This document shows, one piece after another, positions 1-8,974 of a stretch of DNA of 64,000 nt (position 1 is its first letter; every line of letters begins with the position of its first letter). The notes beneath the pieces are model-generated. The model made no database searches. It saw nothing but the letters and a program-made list of their open reading frames with translations, and was not told the origin of the DNA. The position numbers and the translations under genes were made by a program. The DNA is taken from assembly GCF_029962485.1 (NCBI RefSeq), contig NZ_CP073639.1:434001-498000 (forward strand). Reading direction: 5' to 3'. The stretch is from Burkholderia cepacia (lineage in GTDB: Bacteria > Pseudomonadota > Gammaproteobacteria > Burkholderiales > Burkholderiaceae).

Positions 1-57
1 GATCCAGCACCACGGGCAGATCAGATCGTAAGTCACCGTTATTTCGAGGGGTTTCAT
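1..57 (-). CDS. DsbA-family (FrnE-like) thioredoxin-fold protein, N-terminal fragment
   Basis: Only the first 19 codons lie in the window; the gene runs off the left edge. The peptide MKPLEITVTYDLICPWCWI carries a CPWC active-site motif about 14 residues in, after a first beta strand. That placement is typical of the cytoplasmic DsbA/FrnE/2-hydroxychromene-2-carboxylate isomerase group, whose members are thiol-disulfide or glutathione-linked enzymes. No signal peptide precedes the motif. An AGGAG-like ribosome-binding site lies just upstream of the ATG at 57. It is divergent from the LysR gene at 179 with a 121-base gap, so the LysR protein may regulate it (inference). Confidence 0.7.
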   Translation of the reverse strand, partial: MKPLEITVTYDLICPWCWI

Positions 58-178
58 CGCACGCTCCTGTAAATTGCCAGTTCAGAAGATAGCGCTTGCA
101 GGCCGGCGATAGAATGCCAACGGCACGCAACGCTTCGTTGCGACACGCACAAAAGCACGCAGTCACAAAGGCGACGAC

Positions 179-1084
179 ATGGACAAATTCTCCGCGCTGC
201 GCGCGTTCGTTGAAGTAGCGGAAGCCGGCGGCTTTTCGAGCGCGGGACGGCGTCTCGACCTCGCGGCATCGTCGGTGGTGCGCGCGGTGGATGCACTTGA
301 GGCCTCGCTCGGCACCGTGCTGCTGAACCGCACGACGCGGCAGGTCACGCTGTCCGATGCCGGCGCCATGTACTACGCCCGCGCGAAACGGCTGCTAGAG
401 GAACTCGCGGAAGCCGACGCGCTGGTCTCCGATCGCGGCGACGAGCCGTCCGGGCCGCTGCGCGTGTCGGTGCCGGTCGCGTACGGCGTGCGCCGCATCG
501 CACCGCACGTCGCGGCCTTCCTCGCGCGCCACCCGAAGCTCGACCTCGACCTGCAGCTCACCGACGAACGCGTCGATCTCGTGGCCGGCCGGATCGACGT
601 CGCGATCCGGCTCGGCGAAGCCGCGCCGTCCGCCGAAGTCGTCGCGCGACCGCTCGCCACGTTCCATCGTTATGTCGTCGCGAGCCACGACTACCTCGAC
701 GCGCACGGCACGCCGTCGGCGCCGGGCGAGCTGGTCGATCACGGGTGCCTGCGCTTTCACTTCGGCGGCGACCAGCAGGCGTGGACGTTTGCCGATGCGC
801 ATGGCACGACCAGGGTGCTCGTCGGCGGGCGCCTGAAGTCGAATCACAGCGAAGTGTTGCGCGATGCGGCGCTCGACGGCGCCGGTATCGCGCTGCTGCC
901 CGACTGGCTGGTCGATGCGGATGTCCAGTCGGGCCGTCTGCGCAGGCTCTTCGAACAGTACGACGTCGTGCCCGACGCGGCCCGCTCGGTCGTCACCGCG
1001 CTCTACCTGCCGAATCAGCGCGGTTCGAAGCGCGTCACGGCGTTCATCGATTTCGTCGAAGCGCTGGCGCGCGCGCAGCACTGA
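179..1084 (+). CDS. LysR-family transcriptional regulator
   Basis: A 301-residue protein of normal LysR length. Residues about 3-60 form the winged helix-turn-helix (FSALRAFVEVAEAGGFSS onward, ending in the usual TLSDAG wing). Residues about 90-295 form the substrate-binding domain of the group that includes PA0477/DsdC-like activators. It is divergent from the truncated DsbA-like gene, the classical arrangement for a LysR target. It converges with the outer-membrane protein gene ending at 1103, 18 bases away. The effector is unknown. Confidence 0.9.
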   Translation: MDKFSALRAFVEVAEAGGFSSAGRRLDLAASSVVRAVDALEASLGTVLLNRTTRQVTLSDAGAMYYARAKRLLEELAEADALVSDRGDEPSGPLRVSVPVAYGVRRIAPHVAAFLARHPKLDLDLQLTDERVDLVAGRIDVAIRLGEAAPSAEVVARPLATFHRYVVASHDYLDAHGTPSAPGELVDHGCLRFHFGGDQQAWTFADAHGTTRVLVGGRLKSNHSEVLRDAALDGAGIALLPDWLVDADVQSGRLRRLFEQYDVVPDAARSVVTALYLPNQRGSKRVTAFIDFVEALARAQH

Positions 1085-1102
1085 GCCGCGCGGCGCGCCA
1101 CG

Positions 1103-2578
1103 TTACCAGCCGAATTTCGCTTCGACGCCGACGTAGTCGGCATTGCGCGCACCGAGCGCGCGAATCGAGTCGGCGATCTGGAAGTGCACGGCTTCGACGG
1201 CCAGCGCCATGTTCGGATTGACGAGCCAGTCCACGCGGGCCTGCGCATACATCCCCGTGTACGAACCGCCCTTGCCGGCCGTGCCGGGCACCGCCTGCAT
1301 CCCTTGCGCGTAGACCGCGTCGGCCGTCGTCTGCCGCCACTGGAAACCGACCGCGGTCAGCACTGTCACGTTACTGGCCGGCTTGATCGTCAGCGAAGGC
1401 TTTACGTGGATCAGGTTGCTGTAGCCGGTGTAGCCCGCGAGCGTGAAGTAATAGCCGTTCGGGAACAACGGGTTGAAGGTGCCCATGCGCCCGTCGCCCG
1501 GATGCTTGTCGCCCGACGCGCCGTCGACCTGGAGGCCGACGCGCGGCGTGCCCGGCGTCTTCGCGAACGTGTAGCCGCCCAGCGCGCCGAACGCCCACGC
1601 GCCGATCGTGTCCTGGCCGATATGCCCCGTCTGGTACATCACTTCGGTGTCCCAGTCGAACCCGGAGGATTTTCCCGCGTAGCGCGCATCGAACACGTCA
1701 CGGCGCTCGGTGCCGGCTCCGTCGAGGTAGCGCGCGTTGTCACGCGTATAACGCGACCAGTAGGCCGACAGTTCGCCGGGCCCCACGCCGTTGTGCTCGA
1801 TACGCACGCCGTCGAACCGCAGGTGCCGATTCGACACGTCGTCGAACGCCGCGTCGTTGCGGTACTGCACCGGGCGCGTCACATAACCGATCAGCCGCCA
1901 TTTGCCGATTTCATAGTCCGCCCACAGCGCGTCGAACGCCTGGCGCACGTTCGGGCCGTCGCGCACCGACACGAAACGCTGCAAGTCGTAGGCCATCTCC
2001 TGTCGGCCGATCCGCGCCTTGAACGTGCCGCCGCCGATCTGGTCGACATAGGCGACGAACGCCTGCTCGATATCGAGCTGGTCCTTGTCCACCGTGCCGA
2101 CCGTATCCTTGCCGAACGGCCGCGCATCGACGAACTGGACGAACGCCTGGAAATGCCCGGCATAACGCAGATCCGCATGCACCGTCGCACGCTGGATCAC
2201 GTAGTTGTCGTCGTGCGCGGGGCCGAGCCCGAACAGCGGTGCGTTGTTCAGCTCGAAGCGCTCGCGCAGGTTCGCGCCGAGCGACAGGTAGGTCGACGGA
2301 TCACCGCCCAGCGGGATGTACTTCAGCGCATCGCCCGGCTGGCGCGGCACGCATGGATTCGCGAGCACCGACCAGTCTTCCTGCCAGCGGTTGAACAGCA
2401 CCGTGGGCCGCTTCGCGGTACACGTCGTGCCGGCGGCGGGGGCCGGCGAAGCCGTCGACGCCGCCGAAGCGGCATCCTCGGCCCCGGCCGCCGTACCGGC
2501 GTAGCTCGCGACGCCGCCCGCCAGCACGGCGGCCGGCAGCACGCGCCGCCAGGCCCGCCCCATCGACCTGCGCCCCAT
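1103..2578 (-). CDS. Alginate-export-type outer membrane beta-barrel protein
   Basis: About 491 residues. An N-terminal signal-like segment is followed by a low-complexity Ala/Ser/Pro stretch and then beta-strand-rich sequence. Landmarks include LGANLRERFELNN, IGRQEMAYDLQRF and a C-terminal aromatic ending (VEAKFGW), as expected for a barrel inserted in the outer membrane. The pattern matches the alginate_export family (AlgE-like porins), used in many soil bacteria for uptake of diverse solutes rather than alginate. The ATG overlaps the stop of the VOC-like gene (TGATG), so the two are translationally coupled. It is the last gene of a three-gene leftward unit; the solute is unknown. Confidence 0.75.
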   Translation of the reverse strand: MGRRSMGRAWRRVLPAAVLAGGVASYAGTAAGAEDAASAASTASPAPAAGTTCTAKRPTVLFNRWQEDWSVLANPCVPRQPGDALKYIPLGGDPSTYLSLGANLRERFELNNAPLFGLGPAHDDNYVIQRATVHADLRYAGHFQAFVQFVDARPFGKDTVGTVDKDQLDIEQAFVAYVDQIGGGTFKARIGRQEMAYDLQRFVSVRDGPNVRQAFDALWADYEIGKWRLIGYVTRPVQYRNDAAFDDVSNRHLRFDGVRIEHNGVGPGELSAYWSRYTRDNARYLDGAGTERRDVFDARYAGKSSGFDWDTEVMYQTGHIGQDTIGAWAFGALGGYTFAKTPGTPRVGLQVDGASGDKHPGDGRMGTFNPLFPNGYYFTLAGYTGYSNLIHVKPSLTIKPASNVTVLTAVGFQWRQTTADAVYAQGMQAVPGTAGKGGSYTGMYAQARVDWLVNPNMALAVEAVHFQIADSIRALGARNADYVGVEAKFGW

Positions 2579-3519
2579 CACTTCGACCGCGCGTGAATCT
2601 CGGCGACGTAGCCGCCCGGAAACTGCACGAGCGCGGCATCGCGCCCGTCCGACGTGAAGGTCGGCACCAGCACGGTCACGCCCGCGGCCTGCGCCTGCTT
2701 CAGCGTGGCGGCCAGGTCCGGCACTTCGTAGCCCGTCATCTCGCGGCCGAACGGATAAGGCAGATGGCCATCGGTGGCGAGCACGGTCATCTTGCCGAAA
2801 CCCGATTCGATGCGGATGCGGCGATAGGTATCGTTCGGCCGGCCGATCTCGATGCCCGGCGCCTTGCGTACGTCGGACACGATCTTGCCGCGCGAGAACG
2901 CGGCGAAGTCGTGCGCCAGCTTGCTCGCGCTTTCCGGTGACACGTACACGCGGTTTTCCGGCACCGTCTGCAGCGGGTCGTACTTCGGCGCCTGCGTATG
3001 CCAGTACAGCTGCATGTTCACGCCGCCAGGCCAGCGGATGATCGCGTCGCGGCCGATCGGGTCGGGGAACGTATCGACCACCACGTCCGCGCCATGCGCA
3101 CGCGCCGATTTCATCGCGACGTCCATGTCGGTGACGAGGTAGCCGGTGCGCTCCTGGCAGAACGGATAGGGAATCGGCGTCTTGAAGCCGAACACCGAGA
3201 TCGTGCCGGCCGGCGTGAACACGAGTTGCGACATCGTCTGGCTCGGCGTCGGCGTGACCTGGAACACGCCCTGCTGCGACTTCTTGCCGCCGAACGTTGC
3301 GACGAAGCTGTCGGTGAAGCGGTCGAAATCTTCCGGCGCGACGCACACGTGCGTCGTGTCGTACTGCGGGCCGACCGTGACGGCCGGCACCTTCGCGGAC
3401 GACGTGTCGAGCAGGCGCGTCTCGTCGGCGTGGGCCGGCGCGGTTGCCAGCAACGCGCCGAGCACGGCCGCCGACGCGGCCGTCAGCCGCCATGCCTGTT
3501 GCAATTTCAGTGCGATCAT
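2578..3519 (-). CDS. Exported two-domain VOC/glyoxalase-fold protein
   Basis: About 313 residues. The start at 3519 is preceded by AAGGAGAACC; an upstream in-frame start at 3567 has no such site. A Sec signal peptide (hydrophobic core about residues 10-27, ending AHA-DE) sends it to the periplasm. Two tandem glyoxalase/bleomycin-resistance-like repeats follow; each contains a phrase of the type YPF-(C/G)-(Q/R)-E-(R/M)-TGY and ends near a W/F-PGG segment. Most VOC enzymes are cytoplasmic, so export is unusual. It lies between a DUF1275 membrane protein and an outer membrane porin, suggesting a shared uptake or processing job (inference). Confidence 0.7.
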   Translation of the reverse strand: MIALKLQQAWRLTAASAAVLGALLATAPAHADETRLLDTSSAKVPAVTVGPQYDTTHVCVAPEDFDRFTDSFVATFGGKKSQQGVFQVTPTPSQTMSQLVFTPAGTISVFGFKTPIPYPFCQERTGYLVTDMDVAMKSARAHGADVVVDTFPDPIGRDAIIRWPGGVNMQLYWHTQAPKYDPLQTVPENRVYVSPESASKLAHDFAAFSRGKIVSDVRKAPGIEIGRPNDTYRRIRIESGFGKMTVLATDGHLPYPFGREMTGYEVPDLAATLKQAQAAGVTVLVPTFTSDGRDAALVQFPGGYVAEIHARSK

Positions 3520-3567
3520 CGGGTTCTCCTTGAAAGTGGCAGGCGCGGCCGTGTGCCGCGCGCGCAT

Positions 3568-4305
3568 TCAGCGTGACGTCGGCCGCCCGTCGGACCGGCC
3601 GGATTGATAGGTGAGGAAGCACAGGGCCGCGAGCGGCAGCGCCAGCGCCCAGAAGGCGGCGAACACGTAGGCCGCGGCCCCCGCGCCCGCCCCGATCGCG
3701 AAGCCCGCGACCGGCGGCAGCGTACGCCGCAGCCGCGCGCGAGCGGCGTCCCGTTCGGCTGGCGCGGCGAGCGGCACCAGCCAGTCGAATGCATCGATCA
3801 CGGCCTGCGTGACGTTGCCCGTCATCACCGTGTTGGCGACGACCGAACGCGCCGTCAGCCGGCCGTGCGCGTTCTGCACGCCCATTGCCGCGGCGCCGAG
3901 CAGGCCGCACAGGATCGTGCGCGGCGCGTCGGCGTCGGCGATCGGCGACGCCATCACGCCGGCCAGCATGAACCCGGCGAGCAGCACGGCCTGCAGCGCA
4001 TACAGCGAACGCGCGCGCACGCCGTGGCCTTGCGAACGCATCCGGTGGTCGAGCACGCGCGCACCGACGATGCCGGCGATGAAGGCCGGAAACGCGAGCC
4101 ACTTGATCATCAACCCTTGCCCGACGCCGGCCAGCCCCGAGCCGATCAGGATGAAGTTGCCGGTGACGTGCGCGGTGAACAGGCCGAACAGCGCGACGAA
4201 GCCGAGCGTGTCGACGTAACCCGCGATCGACGCGAGAAACACGTCCTCGCCGCGCACGTGATCGGGCGCGGCGGCGGCGCCCGCGGTTACTTGTTGCGAC
4301 GGCAT
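3568..4305 (-). CDS. DUF1275/YoaK-family inner membrane protein
   Basis: About 245 residues, beginning at MPSQQVTAG with AGGAAG upstream. Recognisable YoaK features are SIAGYVDTLGFVALFGLFTAHVTGNF near the N-terminus, GVQNAHGRLTARSVVANTVMTGNVTQAV in the middle, and about six hydrophobic segments. The family's biochemical role is unknown. The gene is first in a leftward unit with the exported VOC protein (48-base gap) and the alginate-export porin. A longer in-frame reading to 4563 is rejected because its extra N-terminus is Arg-rich and lacks family similarity. Confidence 0.85.
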   Translation of the reverse strand: MPSQQVTAGAAAAPDHVRGEDVFLASIAGYVDTLGFVALFGLFTAHVTGNFILIGSGLAGVGQGLMIKWLAFPAFIAGIVGARVLDHRMRSQGHGVRARSLYALQAVLLAGFMLAGVMASPIADADAPRTILCGLLGAAAMGVQNAHGRLTARSVVANTVMTGNVTQAVIDAFDWLVPLAAPAERDAARARLRRTLPPVAGFAIGAGAGAAAYVFAAFWALALPLAALCFLTYQSGRSDGRPTSR

Positions 4306-4457
4306 GACCGGGCTTCCTGGAAGGTGTCGACTGCGCCGGCGTCCAGCATGCCGGCGCGTGTCGAGATCTGATTGCGCATGTTCCGCTCCGGTTTCGCCGA
4401 CCGGCCCGGCTTGCCGACTGGCGTCCGGCCGATACGGCGGCTTGGGAGCTAGACTAG

Positions 4458-4473
4458 TTAAGGAACGCCTTAA
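4458..4473. promoter_or_regulatory. Palindrome TTAAGG-N4-CCTTAA, candidate operator
   Basis: This lies in the 353-base divergent gap between the YoaK-like gene and the TetR gene. Arms TTAAGG and CCTTAA are perfect, separated by AACG, and are immediately preceded by a second small repeat CTAGACTAG (4449-4457). TetR proteins commonly bind such symmetric sites next to their own gene. The rest of the gap (4306-4658) shows no credible ORF, only AT-rich bases around 4610-4635 that could hold the TetR promoter. Confidence 0.45.
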
Positions 4474-4658
4474 TGTCATGGCGGCGGCCTGAATTTTTCT
4501 GAATGCGTCGCCCGCCCGCCGCGCGCGGCTGCCGGCCCGATTCGACACGGAATGACCCCGCACCGCGACAAAAGCCGCGCCGCAAACCGTATCCCGGGCC
4601 CCGATCGTGTTATTTTTCGATCGATAGTTTAGGCATGCGCGCCATCAGGAGCCGATGA

Positions 4659-5378
4659 ATGACCGAAAGAAAACGCAGCACGACGGCCCGCGAGCGCGGA
4701 ACCGACGCGGACGGCAACGCCGTCACGCCGGGCCGCCGGCTCGCGCCGGAAGCGCGCGAGCGGCAGATCGTCGAGAAGGCGATCGAGCACTTCGCGACGC
4801 ACGGCTTTTCCGGCAGCACGCGCGAGCTCGCGCGGCAGATCGGCGTGACCCAGCCGCTTTTGTACCGGTACTTCCCGAGCAAGGAGGCGCTGATCGATCG
4901 CGTCTACGACGAGATCTACACGTGGAATCCCGACTGGGAAAAGCTGATCGCCGATCGCGCGATCCCGCTGCAGGAGCGGCTCGTCGCGTTCTACCGCGCG
5001 TATGCGCAAACCATCCTGAAGCGCGAATGGATCCGTACCTTCATCTTCGCGGGGCTCAGCCGCGAGGGGTTCAACACGCGCTACCTGTCGCGGCTGCGCG
5101 AGCGCGTATTCCTGCCGGTGCTGCGCGAGCTGCGGCACGAATACGACCTCGCCACGCCGGCGACCGAGACCCAGCGCAATGCGGAAATCGAACTGGTCTG
5201 GAGCCTGCACGCGAGCATCTTCTACATCGGCGTCCGCAAGTGGGTCTACGGCCTGCCGGTGCCCGACGATCTCGATACCGAAATCGAACGGCTGATCGAC
5301 GCGTTCCTGCACGGCACTCCCGCCGCGCTGAAGCAGCACGCGTCGGACGCGGCCGCCCGGCGCCGCCGGCGCGCGTGA
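4659..5378 (+). CDS. TetR-family transcriptional regulator
   Basis: A 239-residue protein with a polar N-terminal extension of about 30 residues. A TetR helix-turn-helix follows at about residues 33-80 (IVEKAIEHFATHGFSGST, then GVTQPLLYRYFPSKEALI). The C-terminal ligand domain is helical with several Trp/Tyr residues (KWVYGLPVP) and a basic tail. AGGAG precedes the ATG by eight bases. It is divergent from the YoaK-like operon and convergent with the FAH hydrolase at 5422. The likely targets are itself and the divergent operon (inference). Confidence 0.9.
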   Translation: MTERKRSTTARERGTDADGNAVTPGRRLAPEARERQIVEKAIEHFATHGFSGSTRELARQIGVTQPLLYRYFPSKEALIDRVYDEIYTWNPDWEKLIADRAIPLQERLVAFYRAYAQTILKREWIRTFIFAGLSREGFNTRYLSRLRERVFLPVLRELRHEYDLATPATETQRNAEIELVWSLHASIFYIGVRKWVYGLPVPDDLDTEIERLIDAFLHGTPAALKQHASDAAARRRRRA

Positions 5379-5421
5379 CGCGACGGCGGACGGCAGGCGG
5401 CGTGCGCACGGCGCGCGTTCG

Positions 5422-6291
5422 TCATGCGTCGCGCCGCACCGCCGCCGGCGCGACCGGGTTGCGCAACACGCCGAGCCGCTCGATCTCGATTTCGCACACG
5501 TCGCCGGCCTTCATCCACAGCTGCGGCTCGCGCGCCATCCCGATGCCGGCCGGCGTGCCTGTGACGATCACGTCGCCGGCCTGTAGCGTCATCACGTCGC
5601 TCAGCAGCACGACCAGCGTCTCGACATCGAAAATCATGTCCGACGTCGACGCCTCCTGCACCACCGTGCCGTTCAGGCGCGTCTGGATCTTCAGCCCCCG
5701 GCAGCCGCGCGGCAGTTCGTCGGCCGTGACGAACCACGGCCCGAAGGCCCCCGTGCCGTCGAAGTTCTTGCCCATCGTCCACTGCGGCGTGCGGAACTGG
5801 TAGTCGCGCAGCGTCGCATCGTTGAAGAGCGAATAACCGGCGACGTGATCGAGCGCCTGCTCGCGTGCGATGCTGCGTCCGCCCTTGCCGATCACCGCCA
5901 CCAGCTCGCCCTCGTAGTCGAGTTGCGAAGACTGCGCGGGCAGCGCGATCGGGGCGCCGTGGCCGATCAGGCTCGATGCGAACCGCGCGAACACGGTCGG
6001 ATAGGTCTGCTTCGCAAACCCGGTCTCGGTCGAGTGGTCGAGGTAGTTCAAGCCGACACAGATGATCTTGTGCGGCCGTCCGACCGGCGGCAGCAAGCGC
6101 ACCGCATCGAGATCGACCGGCGTGCCGCGCGCGAGACGCGCGCCCACCCCGGCAAGATCGGCGCCCTGCGCCAGCAGCGCATCCAGATCGCCCGGATAGG
6201 CCGTGTCCGCGGCAGTCAGCCCGGACCAGTGCCCGTTGTGCTCCACGGCCAGGCCGCGGCGTCCATCCTGTTCATACACGGCAAATCGCAT
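5422..6291 (-). CDS. Fumarylacetoacetate hydrolase (FAH) family protein
   Basis: A 289-residue protein of the FAH/2-keto-4-pentenoate hydratase fold. Visible signatures are ICVGLNYLDHSTE at the domain start, QLDYEGELVAVIGK with acidic metal ligands, MGKNFDGTGAFGPW, and VIVTGTPAGIG. Family members hydrolyse or decarboxylate acyl-pyruvate-type intermediates using Mg2+ or Mn2+. AAGGAG precedes the start. It follows glcF on the same strand after a 116-base gap, so it may be the distal gene of the glycolate operon. A second FAH paralogue lies at 15237. Confidence 0.88.
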   Translation of the reverse strand: MRFAVYEQDGRRGLAVEHNGHWSGLTAADTAYPGDLDALLAQGADLAGVGARLARGTPVDLDAVRLLPPVGRPHKIICVGLNYLDHSTETGFAKQTYPTVFARFASSLIGHGAPIALPAQSSQLDYEGELVAVIGKGGRSIAREQALDHVAGYSLFNDATLRDYQFRTPQWTMGKNFDGTGAFGPWFVTADELPRGCRGLKIQTRLNGTVVQEASTSDMIFDVETLVVLLSDVMTLQAGDVIVTGTPAGIGMAREPQLWMKAGDVCEIEIERLGVLRNPVAPAAVRRDA

Positions 6292-6407
6292 GGCACGCTC
6301 CTTGTTCGACGTCCACGACGGCGTCGGTTACTCGTCAATATCCTCTCTGGGCGCGCCACCACCCGATGCGGCGGCGCGCCCTCCTTCGTCACGCGGCCGG
6401 GCAGCCG

Positions 6408-7736
6408 TCACGCGACATCGCGCTTGCGGCGCACCGCGACGCTGTCGCGCAATGCGTCGGGCACGGGCCCGCCGGTCGCCCAGTCGAGCAACTGCACGGT
6501 ATGCACGAACGGCATGCCGACCGCGCCGGCCAGTTGCGTGATGCAGCCGATATTGCCGGCCGCGGCAATCTCGGCCGTCGTCGCACGTATCGCCGCGACC
6601 TTGCGCTGTTTCAGCTCGCCCGCGATCTCGGGCTGCAGCAGGTTGTAGACGCCGGCCGATCCGCAGCACATGAAGCTGTCGGACGGCTGGACGACGTCGA
6701 ACCCAGCGTCGCGCAACAGGTCGAGCGGCGGATGCACGATCCGCTGGCCGTGCTGCATCGAGCATGCGGCGTGATAGACGACCCGCGTCCCCGGGCGGAT
6801 GACCGGTGCCTGCAGGCCGAGCTGCGCCATGAATTCGGTAATGTCCTTCGCGAGCGCGCTGACGCGAGCCGCCTTGTCCTTCCAGGCCGGATCGAGCCGC
6901 AGCGCGTGACCGTAGGCCTTGAGCGACGTCCCGCATCCCGACGTATTGACGATGATCGCGTCGAGCCCCGCCGGCCCGTCGGCCTCGCGCAGCCACGCCT
7001 CGATGTTGGCCTTCACCAGCGGCAGCGCCTGCGCCTCGCGCCCCATGTGCTCGGCCGGCGCGCCGCAGCACCCTGCACCGTGCGCGATGACGACTTCGAC
7101 GCCGTGCCGCTGCAACAACCGGATCGTCGCTTCGTTGATCGCGGGGTCGAGCACCGTCTGCACGCAGCCGTTCAACAGGCTGACCCGTGCGCGGCGCGGC
7201 CCCTGTGCCGGAAACACCTGCGCGCGATCGACCGGGCTCGCCGCGGGCAACGGCGCCGCGGGCGCCATCTCCAGCATCGCGCGCAGCGTGCCGCCGAATG
7301 CCGAACGCAGCGGACGGAACAGCCGGCCGGCGGCGAGCGCGGCACGAAACAGCGGCCGGCTCGGAATCAGCACGGTCAGCGCGCGACGGATCGCGCCCTG
7401 CACCGGCGGCCGGCGGTAATGGGTCTCGACGTATTCGCGGCCGTGCGCGATCAGCTTCGAATACTGGACGTCCGACGGGCAGATCGCCTCGCACGCGAGA
7501 CACGTCAGGCAGCGATCGAGATGCGCGACCGTCTTCGGGTCCGGCGCGCCGCCCGCCTCGTACATGTTCCTCATCAGCACGATGCGGCCACGCGGGCTGT
7601 CGTTCTCGTCGTGGCGGACCTGATAGGTCGGGCAATGCGACAGACACGTGCCGCAATGCACGCAGCTGCGGATGATGTCGTTCGACAGTGCGATGTCGGG
7701 GTCGGCCAGAGCGGCGTCGCCGATGCGGGTTCTCAT
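6408..7736 (-). CDS. glcF: Glycolate oxidase iron-sulfur subunit GlcF
   Basis: About 442 residues. The N-terminus has two 4Fe-4S motifs (CVHCGTCLSHCP at about residues 26-37 and CLTCLACEAICP at about 76-87). They are followed by two cysteine-rich CCG domains (GCCGAPAEH and CCGSAGVYNLLQ) typical of GlcF and heterodisulfide-reductase-like subunits. It passes electrons from the GlcD flavin toward the quinone pool at the inner membrane. The ATG at 7736 lies one base past the stop of glcE, so the two are tightly coupled. An in-frame upstream extension lies inside glcE and is rejected. Confidence 0.95.
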   Translation of the reverse strand: MRTRIGDAALADPDIALSNDIIRSCVHCGTCLSHCPTYQVRHDENDSPRGRIVLMRNMYEAGGAPDPKTVAHLDRCLTCLACEAICPSDVQYSKLIAHGREYVETHYRRPPVQGAIRRALTVLIPSRPLFRAALAAGRLFRPLRSAFGGTLRAMLEMAPAAPLPAASPVDRAQVFPAQGPRRARVSLLNGCVQTVLDPAINEATIRLLQRHGVEVVIAHGAGCCGAPAEHMGREAQALPLVKANIEAWLREADGPAGLDAIIVNTSGCGTSLKAYGHALRLDPAWKDKAARVSALAKDITEFMAQLGLQAPVIRPGTRVVYHAACSMQHGQRIVHPPLDLLRDAGFDVVQPSDSFMCCGSAGVYNLLQPEIAGELKQRKVAAIRATTAEIAAAGNIGCITQLAGAVGMPFVHTVQLLDWATGGPVPDALRDSVAVRRKRDVA

Positions 7737-7737
7737 G

Positions 7738-8964
7738 TCACGCTGCTCCCGTGTCGAGGGGGTCGAGCCGGCCCGGATTGAATACGCGGTTCGGATCGAA
7801 ACTCGTTCGCACGCGTTCGCCGAGCGCGCGCAGGTTGGCCGGGCGCGGATGGAACGCGCCGACCGAGCGCCGCAACGCCGCCGGCGCACGAAACAGGCAC
7901 GCGTGCCCGCCGGCCGCCGCGACGGCCTGCCTGAGCGCCGCCGCCTGCCCGGCGACGGCGGCCGCGTCGGTACGCAAGAAGACAAGGCTGCCGCCCCAGT
8001 CGTAGATCGCGTCGCCGCCCACCGCCGCGACCACGCGCGCGGCCAGCGTGCCGGGCAGCATCAGGCGCCAGATGCACGCGTCGCGATCGTCCGCGAACGC
8101 CCGCAGGTCGCGCAACGCGCGCCAGAACGCGCGGCTCGCGTCGCCGCCGATCGTGCGGATCGCAAGCGAGCGGCCGACCCGCTTCGCGAGTTCCGCCTCG
8201 CGCGCCACCACCGATGCGCCGGGGCCTTCCAGCCGCAATGCCGTGGTCGGCACGGCCGACGTATCGCGCCGCACGCCGCCGACGTGCGCGGCCGCGCTGA
8301 CCTCGAACGGCAGGCGCAACGCGTCGGCGAGCAGGCCGGTCGCCGCGCCGTCGTCGAGCCCGTCGATCAGCAGCGTGCGTTCGTCCGGCCACGCAGGCTG
8401 CAGTTTCAGCGTGACGGCCGTCAGCGCGGCCAGCGTGCCGAACGAGCCCGTCAGCAGGCGCGGCACGTCGTAGCCGGTCACGTTCTTCACGGTGCGCCCG
8501 CCGGCCTTGAACGCCTCGCCGCGGCCGCTCACGCCTTCCACGCCGAGCACCGCGTCGCGCACGGCGCCCGACAGCACGCGGCGCGGCCCGGCCAGATTGC
8601 AGGCGACGACACCGCCGATCGTGCCACGCGCCGCTTCGCCGCCAAATACCGGGCCGTAGTCCGGCGGCTCGAACGCAAGCTGTTGATGGTGCCCGGCCAG
8701 CGCCGCGCGCACCGTCTCGACCGGCGTGCCGGCGCGCACCTTGATCACGAGCTCCTCGGGTTCGTAGAAGTCGATGCCGGACAGGCCGGACAGATCGAGC
8801 AGCGCATGCGCGTGCACCGGCTCGCCGAACCCGCGCTTGGTACCGCCGCCGATGACCTCGAACGAGCGGCCATGACGATTGGCGTCGGCGACGGCGTCAA
8901 CCAGTTCCGCCGCGTCGCGCGGGCAAATGCGCGCCTGCGTCGTTCGATCGTCGATCGCGTGCAT
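7738..8964 (-). CDS. glcE: Glycolate oxidase FAD-binding subunit GlcE
   Basis: About 408 residues, starting at MHAIDDRTTQ with TGAGGAG upstream; an alternative start at 8991 would overlap glcD. It has the N-terminal PCMH/FAD_binding_4 domain (IGGGTKRGFG, ARGTIGGVVACN, GRTVKNVTGYD) but lacks the full C-terminal oxidase half, as GlcE does. It forms the GlcDEF complex that oxidises glycolate to glyoxylate. The middle gene of glcD-glcE-glcF, 10 bases after glcD. Confidence 0.93.
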   Translation of the reverse strand: MHAIDDRTTQARICPRDAAELVDAVADANRHGRSFEVIGGGTKRGFGEPVHAHALLDLSGLSGIDFYEPEELVIKVRAGTPVETVRAALAGHHQQLAFEPPDYGPVFGGEAARGTIGGVVACNLAGPRRVLSGAVRDAVLGVEGVSGRGEAFKAGGRTVKNVTGYDVPRLLTGSFGTLAALTAVTLKLQPAWPDERTLLIDGLDDGAATGLLADALRLPFEVSAAAHVGGVRRDTSAVPTTALRLEGPGASVVAREAELAKRVGRSLAIRTIGGDASRAFWRALRDLRAFADDRDACIWRLMLPGTLAARVVAAVGGDAIYDWGGSLVFLRTDAAAVAGQAAALRQAVAAAGGHACLFRAPAALRRSVGAFHPRPANLRALGERVRTSFDPNRVFNPGRLDPLDTGAA

Positions 8965-8974
8965 GGCTGGCTCC

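Noticed and set aside
1103-4102. A single 999-residue open reading frame on the minus strand covering three genes
   Set aside because: Its N-terminal two thirds are Arg/Ala-rich shadow of the VOC and YoaK-like genes; only the last 491 residues, starting at 2578, match a known fold.
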